Assembly: GCF_000025625.1 (NCBI RefSeq)
Contig: NC_013922.1
Span: forward strand, 434,001-498,000
Source: Natrialba magadii ATCC 43099
GTDB taxonomy: Archaea > Halobacteriota > Halobacteria > Halobacteriales > Natrialbaceae
Length of the DNA: 64,000 bases
Direction: 5' to 3'
Position numbers and translations under genes: made by a program. Positions 52,640 to 61,546 of the stretch are shown in pieces. The notes beneath the pieces are model-generated. The model ran no database searches. It had not been told where the DNA came from and was given only the letters and a program-made list of their open reading frames with translations. Numbering within the stretch: position 1 is the stretch's first letter; every line of letters starts with the position of its first letter.

Positions 52640-53677
52640 CTATCCGAACTTGCCCGTAATGTAATCCTCGACCCGGTCGCTCTCGGGATTCTCGAAGATT
52701 TTGCTCGTGTCGTTGAACTCAACGAGGTGGCCCCCCGTGAGGAAGACCGCCGTCTTATCCGAGATGCGGGCCGCCTGCTGCATGTTGTGCGTGACGATCG
52801 CAACCGTGTACTCCTGGGCTAACTCCTCGACCAGATCCTCGATCTTCGAGGTCGCAACCGGGTCGAGCGCAGAGGCCGGCTCGTCCATCAGGATTACTTC
52901 CGGATCCGTCGCAATCGCACGGGCGATACAGAGGCGCTGTTGTTGCCCGCCCGAGAGATCCAGTCCGCTCTCGTCTAACTGGTCTTCGACCTCGTCCAGC
53001 AACGCCGCACGCTCGAGTGCGGTCAGTACTTTTTCCTCGACGTTTTCGTCCTTGCCCTGCACCCGGAGGCCGTAGGCGACGTTGTCGAAGATGCTCTTCG
53101 GGAACGGGTTCGGCTTCTGGAAGACCATGCCGATCTTGCGACGGAGGGCGACGGGGTCGACGTCGTCTTCATAGACGTTCTTCCCGTGGAAGTGGAGATC
53201 TCCCTCGACGCGAGCCACGTCGATGAGGTCGTTCATCCGGTTGATCGAGCGCAGGAACGTCGACTTCCCACAGCCGGAGGGGCCGATGAGGGCCGTGACT
53301 TCCTTCTCGGGGATGTCCATGTTGATCCCGTGGAGGGCCTGCGTGTCGCCGTAGAAGACGTCCAGATCGCGGGCTTCGATGACGGCGTTGTCGACGCGGG
53401 GCGAGCCAAGCGGCTTATCGCCAGCCGGCATGGAGAGGCCGGCTCCCGACTCACCGGCTGCGGCCGTCTGTGCCGACGCAGCCGCGCTGGCACTTGAATC
53501 GGACGCCGACCGCTGGCGGTTCACCGATTCTGATTCGCTACTGGCCGCTGTGATTTCGGGCGGCTCCGTGTTCGCACTCCCAGGCGTGCCTGTGAGAGAT
53601 CCATCGTTTGCGTTTGGGCGGATCGACGATAGCGCCGATCGGAATCCAGCAAGTCGACCGTCCGTCTGGTCGCTCAT
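52640..53677 (-). CDS. pstB: Phosphate ABC transporter ATP-binding protein
   Basis: 345 residues. The ATPase (from about residue 97) has Walker [22 protein letters not shown], signature [16 protein letters not shown], Walker [14 protein letters not shown] and H-loop [26 protein letters not shown] identifies PstB. An extra N-terminal 95 residues, Ser/Ala-rich, lack homology to the ATPase fold. Unlike pstSCA it has its own upstream region (143 bases), which carries a conserved promoter element. Confidence 0.94.
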   Translation of the reverse strand: MSDQTDGRLAGFRSALSSIRPNANDGSLTGTPGSANTEPPEITAASSESESVNRQRSASDSSASAAASAQTAAAGESGAGLSMPAGDKPLGSPRVDNAVIEARDLDVFYGDTQALHGINMDIPEKEVTALIGPSGCGKSTFLRSINRMNDLIDVARVEGDLHFHGKNVYEDDVDPVALRRKIGMVFQKPNPFPKSIFDNVAYGLRVQGKDENVEEKVLTALERAALLDEVEDQLDESGLDLSGGQQQRLCIARAIATDPEVILMDEPASALDPVATSKIEDLVEELAQEYTVAIVTHNMQQAARISDKTAVFLTGGHLVEFNDTSKIFENPESDRVEDYITGKFG

Positions 53678-53701
53678 TACCACTGTTGTGCGGTCGGATG
53701 C

Positions 53702-53741
53702 CTAAATACCATACTATGTCATCTATATAGTGCTATAGTCG
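53702..53741 (-). promoter_or_regulatory. Pst promoter element before pstB
   Basis: TAAATACC, TACTATGT, ATCTATATA and CTATA blocks in the same order and spacing as at 56822-56861 before pstS. It includes TATA-like sequence on the minus strand 30-60 bases before ATG 53677. Probably a phosphate-responsive promoter; haloarchaeal pst promoters with such A/T-rich boxes are known in Halobacterium. Confidence 0.7.
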
Positions 53742-53820
53742 GACACAGTGACTGTGACAGTGGTGACTGGACGAGTGGGGTACTCGAGTAAAAACTACTG
53801 ACGGCGGTTGGCCAGCGTGA

Positions 53821-54834
53821 CTACGACCGTTTGTCGTACTTGTTCCGGATGAGGATCGCAACGGCGTTCATGAGCAGGAGGATCGTCAGCAGGACGACGA
53901 TCCCGGCTGCGGCGACGTGCTGGAACTCTGCTTCGGGCATCTTCGCCCACTCGTAGATCTGCATGGGCATTGCGCCGAACGAGCCCGTCGGATCCGTCAG
54001 ATCTGGTGGGGTGAACATCGTCGTCGCAGCACCGACCATCAGAATCGGTGCGGTTTCGCCGATTGCCCGGGAAAGCGAGAGGATGATCCCGGTCATGATT
54101 CCCGGCACGGCTTCCGGAAGCACGACGTTGCGGATGGTCTGCCACTTCGTTGCGCCTGCGCCGTAGGAGGCCTGTCGCATCGAGTCCGGTACCGCTCGCA
54201 GGGACTCCTGGGACTGGACGATGACGATCGGTAAGATGAGTAGCGTCAGCGTCAGCGCACCGGCGATGAGACTCGCGCCGGTCTGCATCGCGCGGACGAA
54301 CACGGCGAGTCCGAGCAGTCCGTAGACGATCGACGGGACGCCCGCGAGATTCGAGATGTTGGCCTCGATGAATCGTGTAAGGTTCGAATCAGGCGCGTAC
54401 TCCTCGAGATAGATCGCAGCGCCGACCCCCAGGAAGAGGGTGAAGATCGCCGTCATGATGATCAGGTAGATCGAGCCGATGATCATCGGGTACATGCCGC
54501 CGGGGCCGGTCGCCAGCTCGCCGTAGTTGCTCGGAACGTAGTTCTCGGCGATCTGGGACGGCGGATACGTCAGGAACTCCCAGGTGAGCCAGCCACGGGC
54601 CTCGAGGAGGACGTCCGCGAGGAGGGCGACCAGTGCGACGATGCCGACCATTGTCGCGGCGAAACACAGCCCGAGGAAGATCGTCCCGAGCTGGTGTTTG
54701 CGTTTGATCGACGAGCCGTCGAAGTCGAAGTCGAGGTCGTCGCCGTCGGGATCGCCGCCCGGACTCGAGGTCGTGGTCGTGGTCGTGGTCGTGGTCGTCG
54801 TGGTGCTCGTGTTTGTATCCGTGTTGGTACTCAT
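53821..54834 (-). CDS. pstA: Phosphate ABC transporter permease PstA
   Basis: 337 residues, six membrane segments, with the permease EAA loop [35 protein letters not shown] and a [12 protein letters not shown] stretch typical of PstA. The first 50 residues are hydrophilic and contain a run of 12 threonines coded by a GTGGTC-type repeat (54766-54806, plus-strand reading). ATG 54834 overlaps the pstC stop (ATGA). Confidence 0.93.
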   Translation of the reverse strand: MSTNTDTNTSTTTTTTTTTTTTSSPGGDPDGDDLDFDFDGSSIKRKHQLGTIFLGLCFAATMVGIVALVALLADVLLEARGWLTWEFLTYPPSQIAENYVPSNYGELATGPGGMYPMIIGSIYLIIMTAIFTLFLGVGAAIYLEEYAPDSNLTRFIEANISNLAGVPSIVYGLLGLAVFVRAMQTGASLIAGALTLTLLILPIVIVQSQESLRAVPDSMRQASYGAGATKWQTIRNVVLPEAVPGIMTGIILSLSRAIGETAPILMVGAATTMFTPPDLTDPTGSFGAMPMQIYEWAKMPEAEFQHVAAAGIVVLLTILLLMNAVAILIRNKYDKRS

Positions 54835-55754
54835 TCGTATTCCTCCCGGTAGCGCGACCGAATCCACATACTGAGTACGTTCATCAGGAACGTCATCGCG
54901 AACAGCGTCAGACCAATCGCGAACAGGCTCTGGTAGCCGATCGAACCGACCGAGGCGTCACCGGTTCCGATCTCGACCATGTACGCCGTCATCGTCTGAA
55001 TCTCGGCGAACGGATTCATCGTCACCTGTGCGAGTGCGCCCGCTGCGAGTGTGACAGCCATCGTCTCGCCGATGGCCCGCGAAATCGCGAGCACGTACGC
55101 GGCGAGAATGCCCGATAGCGACGCCGGTAGCACGACCTGCGTCGAAACCTCGAACTTCGTTGCGCCCAGTCCGTAGGCGGCGTTGCGAAGCGAGTCGGGA
55201 ACGGACGACATCGCGTCCTCCGAGATCGACGAGACCATCGGGATGATCATGACGCCGACGACGATCGCCCCCGCAGCAGCGTTGAAGGTCCCCGTACCAG
55301 GGTATATTTGCTGGAGAATCGGGGTGATAAACGAAAGTGCGAAGAAGCCGTAGACGATGGTCGGAATCCCTGCGAGGATCTCGAGTGTTGGCTTCACCAC
55401 GCGGCGGACACGCGAGCTTGCGTATTCGGAGAGGTAGATCGCGGTCAGCGTGCCGATCGGAATCGCGATGAGCGCCGACCCGACCGTGATCATCATCGTC
55501 CCCCAGACGAGCGGCAACACGCCGAAGCTTGGGTTGTCAGCTGCCCGTGGTGACCAGTCGGTGCCTGTAAAGAACTCGGTGAGCGAGACGGTCGAAAAGA
55601 AATCCGTCGCGCCGTTGACCAGGACGAGCACAATCGCGAGTGTCGTCGCAACGGTAACAGCGGCACATCCAAAGAAGATGTAGCGAGCGAGCCGATCCCC
55701 GATCGTCCCCACGTCGTTTCCGTTCCGGCTGAGATCTATGGGTTCCGTACTCAT
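54831..55754 (-). CDS. pstC: Phosphate ABC transporter permease PstC
   Basis: 307 residues, six membrane segments; EAA loop [34 protein letters not shown], and [17 protein letters not shown]. The extracytoplasmic loop [30 protein letters not shown] is the PstC hallmark. Start overlaps the pstS stop by four bases (ATGA), so translation is coupled through pstS-C-A. Confidence 0.94.
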   Translation of the reverse strand: MSTEPIDLSRNGNDVGTIGDRLARYIFFGCAAVTVATTLAIVLVLVNGATDFFSTVSLTEFFTGTDWSPRAADNPSFGVLPLVWGTMMITVGSALIAIPIGTLTAIYLSEYASSRVRRVVKPTLEILAGIPTIVYGFFALSFITPILQQIYPGTGTFNAAAGAIVVGVMIIPMVSSISEDAMSSVPDSLRNAAYGLGATKFEVSTQVVLPASLSGILAAYVLAISRAIGETMAVTLAAGALAQVTMNPFAEIQTMTAYMVEIGTGDASVGSIGYQSLFAIGLTLFAMTFLMNVLSMWIRSRYREEYE

Positions 55755-56797
55755 GTGTAGTCCTCGATTGCGGCCTCCAGTGTCTCCCGCTGGTCCGCGA
55801 TAGTTTCGTCGGGAACCGCGTAGAACTGGACCTCACGCGCAGTCTCCTGGGTGTTCTCGAGATAGAAGCGAACGAACTCGCGGTACTCCGGTCGAGCGAG
55901 TTCATCGCGTCGGACGTAGATGTACATCGGCCGAGAGAGCGGCTGGTAGGCCTCGGCTTCGATCGACTCCCGGGTGGGAACGATACAATCGTCCCACTCG
56001 TCGCCAGGGTCCTCACCATCCTCGTAATTGACCGCGATGAGCTCTGCGTCCGCCTCGTTCTCGTAGTAGTAGCCAGCCCCACCGAACCCGATCGTGTACT
56101 CGTTGCCCCTGACGCCACGAATGATGTTGTTGGTGTCGGGTGTGCCGCTGTAGTCGTTGCGGATGTTCCCGACGGATCCAGTGATGTGCTCAGTGAAGTA
56201 ATCGAACGTTCCAGAGGCGGCGTCGCGGCCGTAGAACGAAATTTCCTCGTCGGGCCACTCCTCGTCGGACTGCTCGGGCTCGAGATCGGCCCAGGTCTCG
56301 ATGTCCGAACCGCGCTCCCAGAGGTCGCCGAGTTCGTCGACGGTGAGACACTCACACCAGTCGTTGTCGGGGTGTTTCAGGAGTGCGATGCCGTCGAGGA
56401 CGACCTCGAGTTCGAGCCACTCGACGCCGTTCTCGCGACAGTGTTCGGCTTCCTCGTCCGTGATCGGCCGACTCGCGTTCTGGAGCGAGATTTCGCGTCG
56501 GGCGAACTGCTGGAAACCGGCACCGGTTCCCGAGGCGCTGACCGACGCCTGCACCCGATTGTTCTCCCACATGAACTGCTCGGCGACGAGAGCACTGTTC
56601 GGTCTGAGCGTATTCGAGCCGTCGATTCGAATTTCCCCCTCGAGCCCGCTGTCTTCCCCACGTGTGAGACAGCCTGCAAGGCCAGCGAGCGTCGAGCCGG
56701 AAACGCCGAGTAAAACGCGCCGACGGGTTGTCGACAGCGATCCGGAACCAGACCGCGACCCCCCATCAGAGCGACCTGTTATCGGCTCATTTCCCAT
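55751..56797 (-). CDS. pstS: Phosphate-binding lipoprotein PstS
   Basis: 348 residues. Tat lipoprotein signal: STTRRRVLLGVSGSTLAGLAGC, with lipidated Cys near 43. The fold shows EIRIDGSNTLRPNSALVAEQF, ASGTGAGFQQFARREISLQNASRPI and RDAASGTFDYFTEHI, which contain the phosphate-contacting Ser/Thr and Asp positions. First gene of pstSCA(B). Confidence 0.94.
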   Translation of the reverse strand: MGNEPITGRSDGGSRSGSGSLSTTRRRVLLGVSGSTLAGLAGCLTRGEDSGLEGEIRIDGSNTLRPNSALVAEQFMWENNRVQASVSASGTGAGFQQFARREISLQNASRPITDEEAEHCRENGVEWLELEVVLDGIALLKHPDNDWCECLTVDELGDLWERGSDIETWADLEPEQSDEEWPDEEISFYGRDAASGTFDYFTEHITGSVGNIRNDYSGTPDTNNIIRGVRGNEYTIGFGGAGYYYENEADAELIAVNYEDGEDPGDEWDDCIVPTRESIEAEAYQPLSRPMYIYVRRDELARPEYREFVRFYLENTQETAREVQFYAVPDETIADQRETLEAAIEDYT

Positions 56798-56821
56798 CGT
56801 TTGACTAGTGCGGAGATGACG

Positions 56822-56861
56822 TCTAAATACCCTACTATGTTATCTATATATCTCTATATGG
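56822..56861 (-). promoter_or_regulatory. Pst promoter element before pstS
   Basis: The A/T-rich block matches the one before pstB almost base for base (TAAATACC, TACTATGT, ATCTATATA). It lies 25-64 bases before ATG 56797 on the minus strand. The divergent regulator gene has a separate TTTATGCATA box (56970-56979). Confidence 0.72.
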
Positions 56862-56998
56862 GCCAATCGATGACAGTGTGGAACGGTTCTGCACAATATC
56901 CCTTCCCAGCGTATAATAACCTCTCTGCGGGAGAACAGCGCAATACGTCCTCCTATAGATCCACGTGGGTTTATGCATAGGCACGCAAAACTGGGGCT

Positions 56999-57994
56999 AT
57001 GGAGACGCGCAAGGTGCAGGTAACTGGCGGGTCAACGTATACCGTTTCGTTGCCCAAAACGTGGGCGACCGAGAACGACGTCAGCGCCGGGACAACGGTC
57101 GAGTTCTATCCAGAGGACGACGCACTGTTGCTCACTCCCCAGAGCGAAACGGATCGCCAGGAAGGAACGCTCGACGTCTCGGATCTCGAAGGTGAACGCC
57201 TGACTCGAGCCGTCATGACGATGTACGTCAGCGGCTTCGACATCATCCGCCTCGAAGCGAACCGGATCACAACTCACCAGCGCCGTGCAATCCGCAACGC
57301 AACTCAGAGCCTCGTCGGCGTCGAAGTACTGGAGGAAACAACTGACAGCGTCGTCATCCAAGACCTGCTCGACTCCTCTGAACTCTCGATCGTCAACGCC
57401 GTCTCGCGCATGCGACTCATCGCGAGTTCGATGCTCTCAGACGCCGTCACGGCCCTCATCGAAAACGACGACGACATCGCTCGCGACGTCATCCAGCGCG
57501 ACGACGACGTCGACCGCCTCTGGCTCGTCGTCTCGCGCATCTTCCGCGCCACGCTTCGCTCCCCCCGCGCCGCCGAAGAACTCGGCGTCCCCCGTGAGGA
57601 CTGCTTCGACTACCACTCGAGTGCACGCCAACTCGAGCGGGTTGCCGATCACGCGGCGAAGATCAGCAACCTTGCCCTCAAACTTGACGAGATTCCGGAG
57701 TCGGTTGCGGAGGGGCTGGTAGCGCTACAGGAGGATGCCTCGGACGTCCTCGAGAAGTCGATGGATGCGCTGGTTGCGGAGGAGTCGGCGGAGGCGAACG
57801 AGTTGGGCCATGCGGCTCGCGAGGCGGTGCTCGATATCGACGAGCATACGCGGACGATCGACGATATGTTGCGGGATCTCGAACCAGTGCAAGCGCAGTC
57901 GCTTGGGTTGATCGTGGACTCGTTATCGCGGAGTGCGGACTACGGTGGGAATATTGCGGAGACGGCGTTGCAGAAGGCAGCACCGCGGCCGTAG
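56999..57994 (+). CDS. AbrB/SpoVT and PhoU-domain regulator
   Basis: 331 residues. The N-terminal swapped-hairpin AbrB-type domain METRKVQVTGGSTYTVSLPKTWATENDVSAGTTVEFYPEDDALLL binds DNA; the rest is PhoU-like helices (SMLSDAVTALIENDDDIARDVIQRDDDVDRLWLVVSRIFR; HSSARQLERVADHAAKISNLAL). Such proteins are called phosphate uptake regulators. It is divergent from pstS, 201 bases apart, and well placed to control it. TTTATGCATA at 56970-56979 gives a leaderless start. Confidence 0.9.
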   Translation: METRKVQVTGGSTYTVSLPKTWATENDVSAGTTVEFYPEDDALLLTPQSETDRQEGTLDVSDLEGERLTRAVMTMYVSGFDIIRLEANRITTHQRRAIRNATQSLVGVEVLEETTDSVVIQDLLDSSELSIVNAVSRMRLIASSMLSDAVTALIENDDDIARDVIQRDDDVDRLWLVVSRIFRATLRSPRAAEELGVPREDCFDYHSSARQLERVADHAAKISNLALKLDEIPESVAEGLVALQEDASDVLEKSMDALVAEESAEANELGHAAREAVLDIDEHTRTIDDMLRDLEPVQAQSLGLIVDSLSRSADYGGNIAETALQKAAPRP

Positions 57995-58037
57995 TACGTT
58001 GTAGTCGTGGCGATAGCGTTCGAACTCCACGAAAGCC

Positions 58038-58955
58038 TTACCGGCTGAGGTAGGCGATCCCGTCCGGATGGAGACCGGTTTCGTACCGATCGATTTCTTC
58101 GAAGGCATCGACGTCGATGACGGAGACATCGTTCGTCTTGTTGTTGGCAACGAACGCCCGGTCACCGTCGGGTGCGAAGGTAGTGCCGCCGGGCCAGATT
58201 CCAACGGGGATCCGCGCAATCTCCCACGGTCGGCGCTCGCCATCACGGACGTGCTCTGTGTCGATCACGGAGACGTCGTTGGATTCTCGATTCGGGACGA
58301 ACGCGTAGCGTCCGTCCGGCGAGAGAACGACCCGGATCGGTGTCTCACTCAACAGCGCGACGTTCTCTTCTGCCAGGCTATCGGGATTCAGTACGGTAAG
58401 ACGTCCGTCGTCCTGATTGGCGACGAGCACCTGCCCCGTCTCGGGGTCGACACCAATCCCTTCCGGACTCTCGCCGACTGGTGGATCACCGACGATTCGC
58501 CGCTCGTCGGCGTCGATTACGGTGACGTTGTCGCTGCCGATGTTCGCAACGTAGGCTCGCTCCGCATCTGGCGAGAAGGTGACCATATGGGACTTGTCCT
58601 GATACGTCGGAAAATCGGCTAGCAGGTCCATCGTTTCGACGTCGAAGACGAACATGTGGCTGCTGTAGGTCGATGCCAACCAGAGTTCGCCCGCCGACTT
58701 TCGGACTGCAAGGCCGTGTGGGAAGTCGAACAGTTCGTGCTCGAACCGATCAACCACTTCGTGGGTTTCGTTGTCGAGCGCGAGGAGCGAGCCGCCGAGC
58801 GAGCAGGTGACGTACGAGCGTGCCCCGTCCGGGGAGACGGCCACTTCGTGGGGATTGAAGTCCGTCTCGACAGTCGCGGTCGTTTCACCCGTTTCCGGGT
58901 CGATGTACGAGACTGCATCAGCGTCCTTGTTGAGAACGATCAGGCGGTCGTCCAT
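58038..58955 (-). CDS. YVTN/NHL-type beta-propeller protein
   Basis: 305 residues of about seven beta-propeller blades, each with a pattern like AYVANIGSDNVTVID or FVPNRESNDVSVID. No signal peptide, so it is likely cytoplasmic. Such propellers bind partners; a lactonase-like activity is possible for some. ATG 58955 is chosen (MDDRLIVLNKDADAVSYID); GTG 58970 would add five residues. Confidence 0.82.
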   Translation of the reverse strand: MDDRLIVLNKDADAVSYIDPETGETTATVETDFNPHEVAVSPDGARSYVTCSLGGSLLALDNETHEVVDRFEHELFDFPHGLAVRKSAGELWLASTYSSHMFVFDVETMDLLADFPTYQDKSHMVTFSPDAERAYVANIGSDNVTVIDADERRIVGDPPVGESPEGIGVDPETGQVLVANQDDGRLTVLNPDSLAEENVALLSETPIRVVLSPDGRYAFVPNRESNDVSVIDTEHVRDGERRPWEIARIPVGIWPGGTTFAPDGDRAFVANNKTNDVSVIDVDAFEEIDRYETGLHPDGIAYLSR

Positions 58956-59106
58956 GAGTGATTCTTTCACACGGATCCGATAAACGTTGGTGTGCCGGAA
59001 CCGACCGCTACGCTATCCGTGACCACTGTAACTGATCGACGGCCGTCGCCGAAGAAATCAATTGAAATTCGGTGTGGAACTCGCTCTCACTCGCCGCGGG
59101 CACCAC

Positions 59107-59433
59107 TCAGAGCCACCGATCAGCAACGCGCGCGGCCAGTGGACCGGTGTCCAACTCGAGTTCCCGGTGGAACAGGTACTGTGCGAACGCCGGCAGCGCG
59201 GCGGTGATGCCGATGATACCGAGGACGGTCATTGGGGGGACAGTAGCGGTGGCGAGTGCGACCAGCCCACCGAGACCGAGCAGCGTGATCAGCAGCACGC
59301 TTGCCAGATACAAACGCGAGCGTACCGGGGCGGCAGCCTTCTCAGTGGCATCGTAAAGTGTGTACTCGTACAGACAGAGCACACCTGCGAGCGCGAGGGC
59401 CACCGAGAGGCCACCGGCAAACGAAGTGAGCAT
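59107..59433 (-). CDS. Small membrane protein, three helices
   Basis: 108 residues: LTSFAGGLSVALALAGVLCLYEY, then SRLYLASVLLITLLGLGGLVALATA and PMTVLGIIGITAALPAFAQYLF form three hydrophobic segments; the tail HRELELDTGPLAARVADRWL is cytosolic. The longer frame (59910) runs into S8e and is a shadow. Unknown function. Confidence 0.7.
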   Translation of the reverse strand: MLTSFAGGLSVALALAGVLCLYEYTLYDATEKAAAPVRSRLYLASVLLITLLGLGGLVALATATVPPMTVLGIIGITAALPAFAQYLFHRELELDTGPLAARVADRWL

Positions 59434-59614
59434 AGTATAACTCGACAGACGTTCTCGGCCGGCATAAAAGTAGGCTGTCATACCCGAAGCGAGTGCGGTT
59501 TCATCACCTGGTGGCACTGAGCGGGGCGAGCGCAGTCGCTCTGCGACGGAAGGGAAAGCTGTGAGAAACCGGAAACCGGAAACCGAAATACGGACCCGGA
59601 CTCGAGCAGCGACG

Positions 59615-59989
59615 TTAGTTGTCGAGCAGAACGGCGTTGACTTGTCCAGTCTGGCCGGGACGGGACGTAACGCGGGCCTCTCCTTCGGAGGTTGCGATGA
59701 CGGCACCCTTCGTGATGATGTTTCGGCGGACGTAGTTCGGGTTAGCGTCGTTCGCGATGACGTCTTCGATATCGGCCGAGAGCGTCTCGTCGTCGGCGTT
59801 GACGCTTGCGACGTTCGTCGCGAGTGCGCGCGTCTTCGTGTCGTTCCCGCGAACGTCGACGGTGCGGAAGCGCGGTTCGCCGACCTGCGTCTCGGTAGGC
59901 TGTCGGCCAAGTTCGTCCTTTCGCCGATTGCGAACGTTCTTCAGTCGACCGCCGGTGCGCTTTCGCGTAGAGCGTCCCTGATCTTGCAT
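59615..59989 (-). CDS. rps8e: Ribosomal protein S8e
   Basis: 124 residues. Start MQDQGRSTRKRTGGRLKNVRNRRKDELGR, then PTETQVGEPRFRTVDVRGNDTKTRALATNVASV and PNYVRRNIITKGAVI, all conserved in archaeal S8e. ATG 59989 is chosen because the family begins there; the longer frame upstream is not conserved. Single-gene unit. Confidence 0.96.
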   Translation of the reverse strand: MQDQGRSTRKRTGGRLKNVRNRRKDELGRQPTETQVGEPRFRTVDVRGNDTKTRALATNVASVNADDETLSADIEDVIANDANPNYVRRNIITKGAVIATSEGEARVTSRPGQTGQVNAVLLDN

Positions 59990-60083
59990 ACGCGAGGACA
60001 GTCCCGGCAAATACTTGAATGCACGCTTTCGCCTCGGCCAGAGGTGGCTGTAGTCTTGCGAGTAATATTGGTTCGAGCACCGC

Positions 60084-61430
60084 TCAGTCGTCCGAAACGA
60101 GACAGTACGCATGCCCGGGTTCGTCCATAACCGTCTCGGCATCGTCGTAATAGTTCGAAAATGCAGCGCGCTCTGCGTAATAGATCCGTCCGTCGACGGG
60201 AACCGGCGCACTGGTGACGCGCCCGCGATTCTCGACGCGCCAGCGCCGATCACCCGTCTCCTTATCCAGTGCGTACAGATGCGTATCGTAGGAGCCGGCG
60301 AGCACCGTCTCCGCCGTGACCGTTAGCGCACCGATCACGCGGCCATTGACGTCCGTCGACCAGATCTCCTCACCCGACGCGGCGTCGAGTGCGTAGACGT
60401 AGTTGTCGTCGCTGCCCATGTAGACAATCCCCTCTGCCACGTCGACCGCCGGATTCGACATAATCGAGGCACCCGTCTCGAACGACCACACCTCCGAGCC
60501 GTCCTCGAGATCCAGACAGTAGAAGTGGTTGTCCCACGTTCCGACGTAGCCGTAGCCGTCGTGGGCCGCGACCGTTCCCTTGATCTCTGCCCCCTCGCGG
60601 AACGCACCACCCTCACGCTCCTGACCATCGGCGTCGGCCTGAAACTCCCAGGTGTACTCGAGTGCCGGAAACTCCCAGCCGTAGACGACGCCGTCGTTCG
60701 AGCCGCCGACCATCCGGCCGGTTTCGAGGTCGATCGTCGGGGAAGGGTGGGGTTGGCCCCACATGCGGTCGTCGTACCAGAGCGGGTCGCCGGTGTCGGG
60801 ATCGATGGCCCAGATGGTGCCGGTGGAGGGCGAGCCGTACTCGGAGACGACGTAGAGGGTGCCATCGTGGAAGGCGGGACTCGAACCGATGGCGAGCGCG
60901 CCGTGTAAATCGTCGGCGCGGGTTCGCCAGACGATGTCGCCGCTGTCGGTGTCGAAAGCGTAGAGGTCGCCGTCGTAGCCGCCGATGTAGGCGGTGTCGC
61001 CGACGATGGCCGGTGAGCCGTGAAAGCCGAGGTCCGTCGCGCCGGTGAGCGTGGACCACTGCAGTTCGCCGTCGGGGGTGTAGGCGTGGACCCAGCCGCT
61101 GTCGCCGGCGATGATGATGGTTTCGCCGTCGGGTGTCGGTACGGGGCTCGACTTGGCGGCGGTGTGGGTGACGTAGTTGATCGGGAACGACCAGTTGACG
61201 CTGACCGACTCGGGGACGGTTTCCTCGGGGTAGTAGCCGAGTCGACGGAGGCCGTTCTGGAAGTGAGAGACGTCCTCGGTGCCGTCGAGTCGGTCGTCGA
61301 GCGCGGTCGGGAGGCTCACACAGCCTGCGATCCCCGCCGTTGCCGCCGCACCAGCCGCGCCGAGAAACCGTCGCCGTGCTGAATCGAGGTCACGGCCGGC
61401 CACCGACGTAGATCGGTTCGTGGGTCGCAT
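60084..61430 (-). CDS. PQQ-like beta-propeller lipoprotein
   Basis: 448 residues. Tat lipoprotein signal (SARRRFLGAAGAAATAGIAGC). Then repeats of the PQQ/BamB type, e.g. GDTAYIGGYDGDLYAFDTDSGDIVWRT, YVGTWDNHFYCLDLEDGSEVWSFETGASIMSNP and YMGSDDNYVYALDAASGEEIWSTDVNG. It should sit on the outer face of the membrane. Bound PQQ is not required in this family and no quinoprotein catalytic residues are evident. ATG 61430 is chosen. Confidence 0.85.
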   Translation of the reverse strand: MRPTNRSTSVAGRDLDSARRRFLGAAGAAATAGIAGCVSLPTALDDRLDGTEDVSHFQNGLRRLGYYPEETVPESVSVNWSFPINYVTHTAAKSSPVPTPDGETIIIAGDSGWVHAYTPDGELQWSTLTGATDLGFHGSPAIVGDTAYIGGYDGDLYAFDTDSGDIVWRTRADDLHGALAIGSSPAFHDGTLYVVSEYGSPSTGTIWAIDPDTGDPLWYDDRMWGQPHPSPTIDLETGRMVGGSNDGVVYGWEFPALEYTWEFQADADGQEREGGAFREGAEIKGTVAAHDGYGYVGTWDNHFYCLDLEDGSEVWSFETGASIMSNPAVDVAEGIVYMGSDDNYVYALDAASGEEIWSTDVNGRVIGALTVTAETVLAGSYDTHLYALDKETGDRRWRVENRGRVTSAPVPVDGRIYYAERAAFSNYYDDAETVMDEPGHAYCLVSDD

Positions 61431-61546
61431 GTAGTACTTCTGTGAGAGCACGACGGACGGACGCTAAAGACCGACGATTCGCTGCACGCGCTGCACGCGG
61501 CGAGTCGGAGACGGCACGAAAAGAGCGGGGGTCGTTACGCCTGGTC

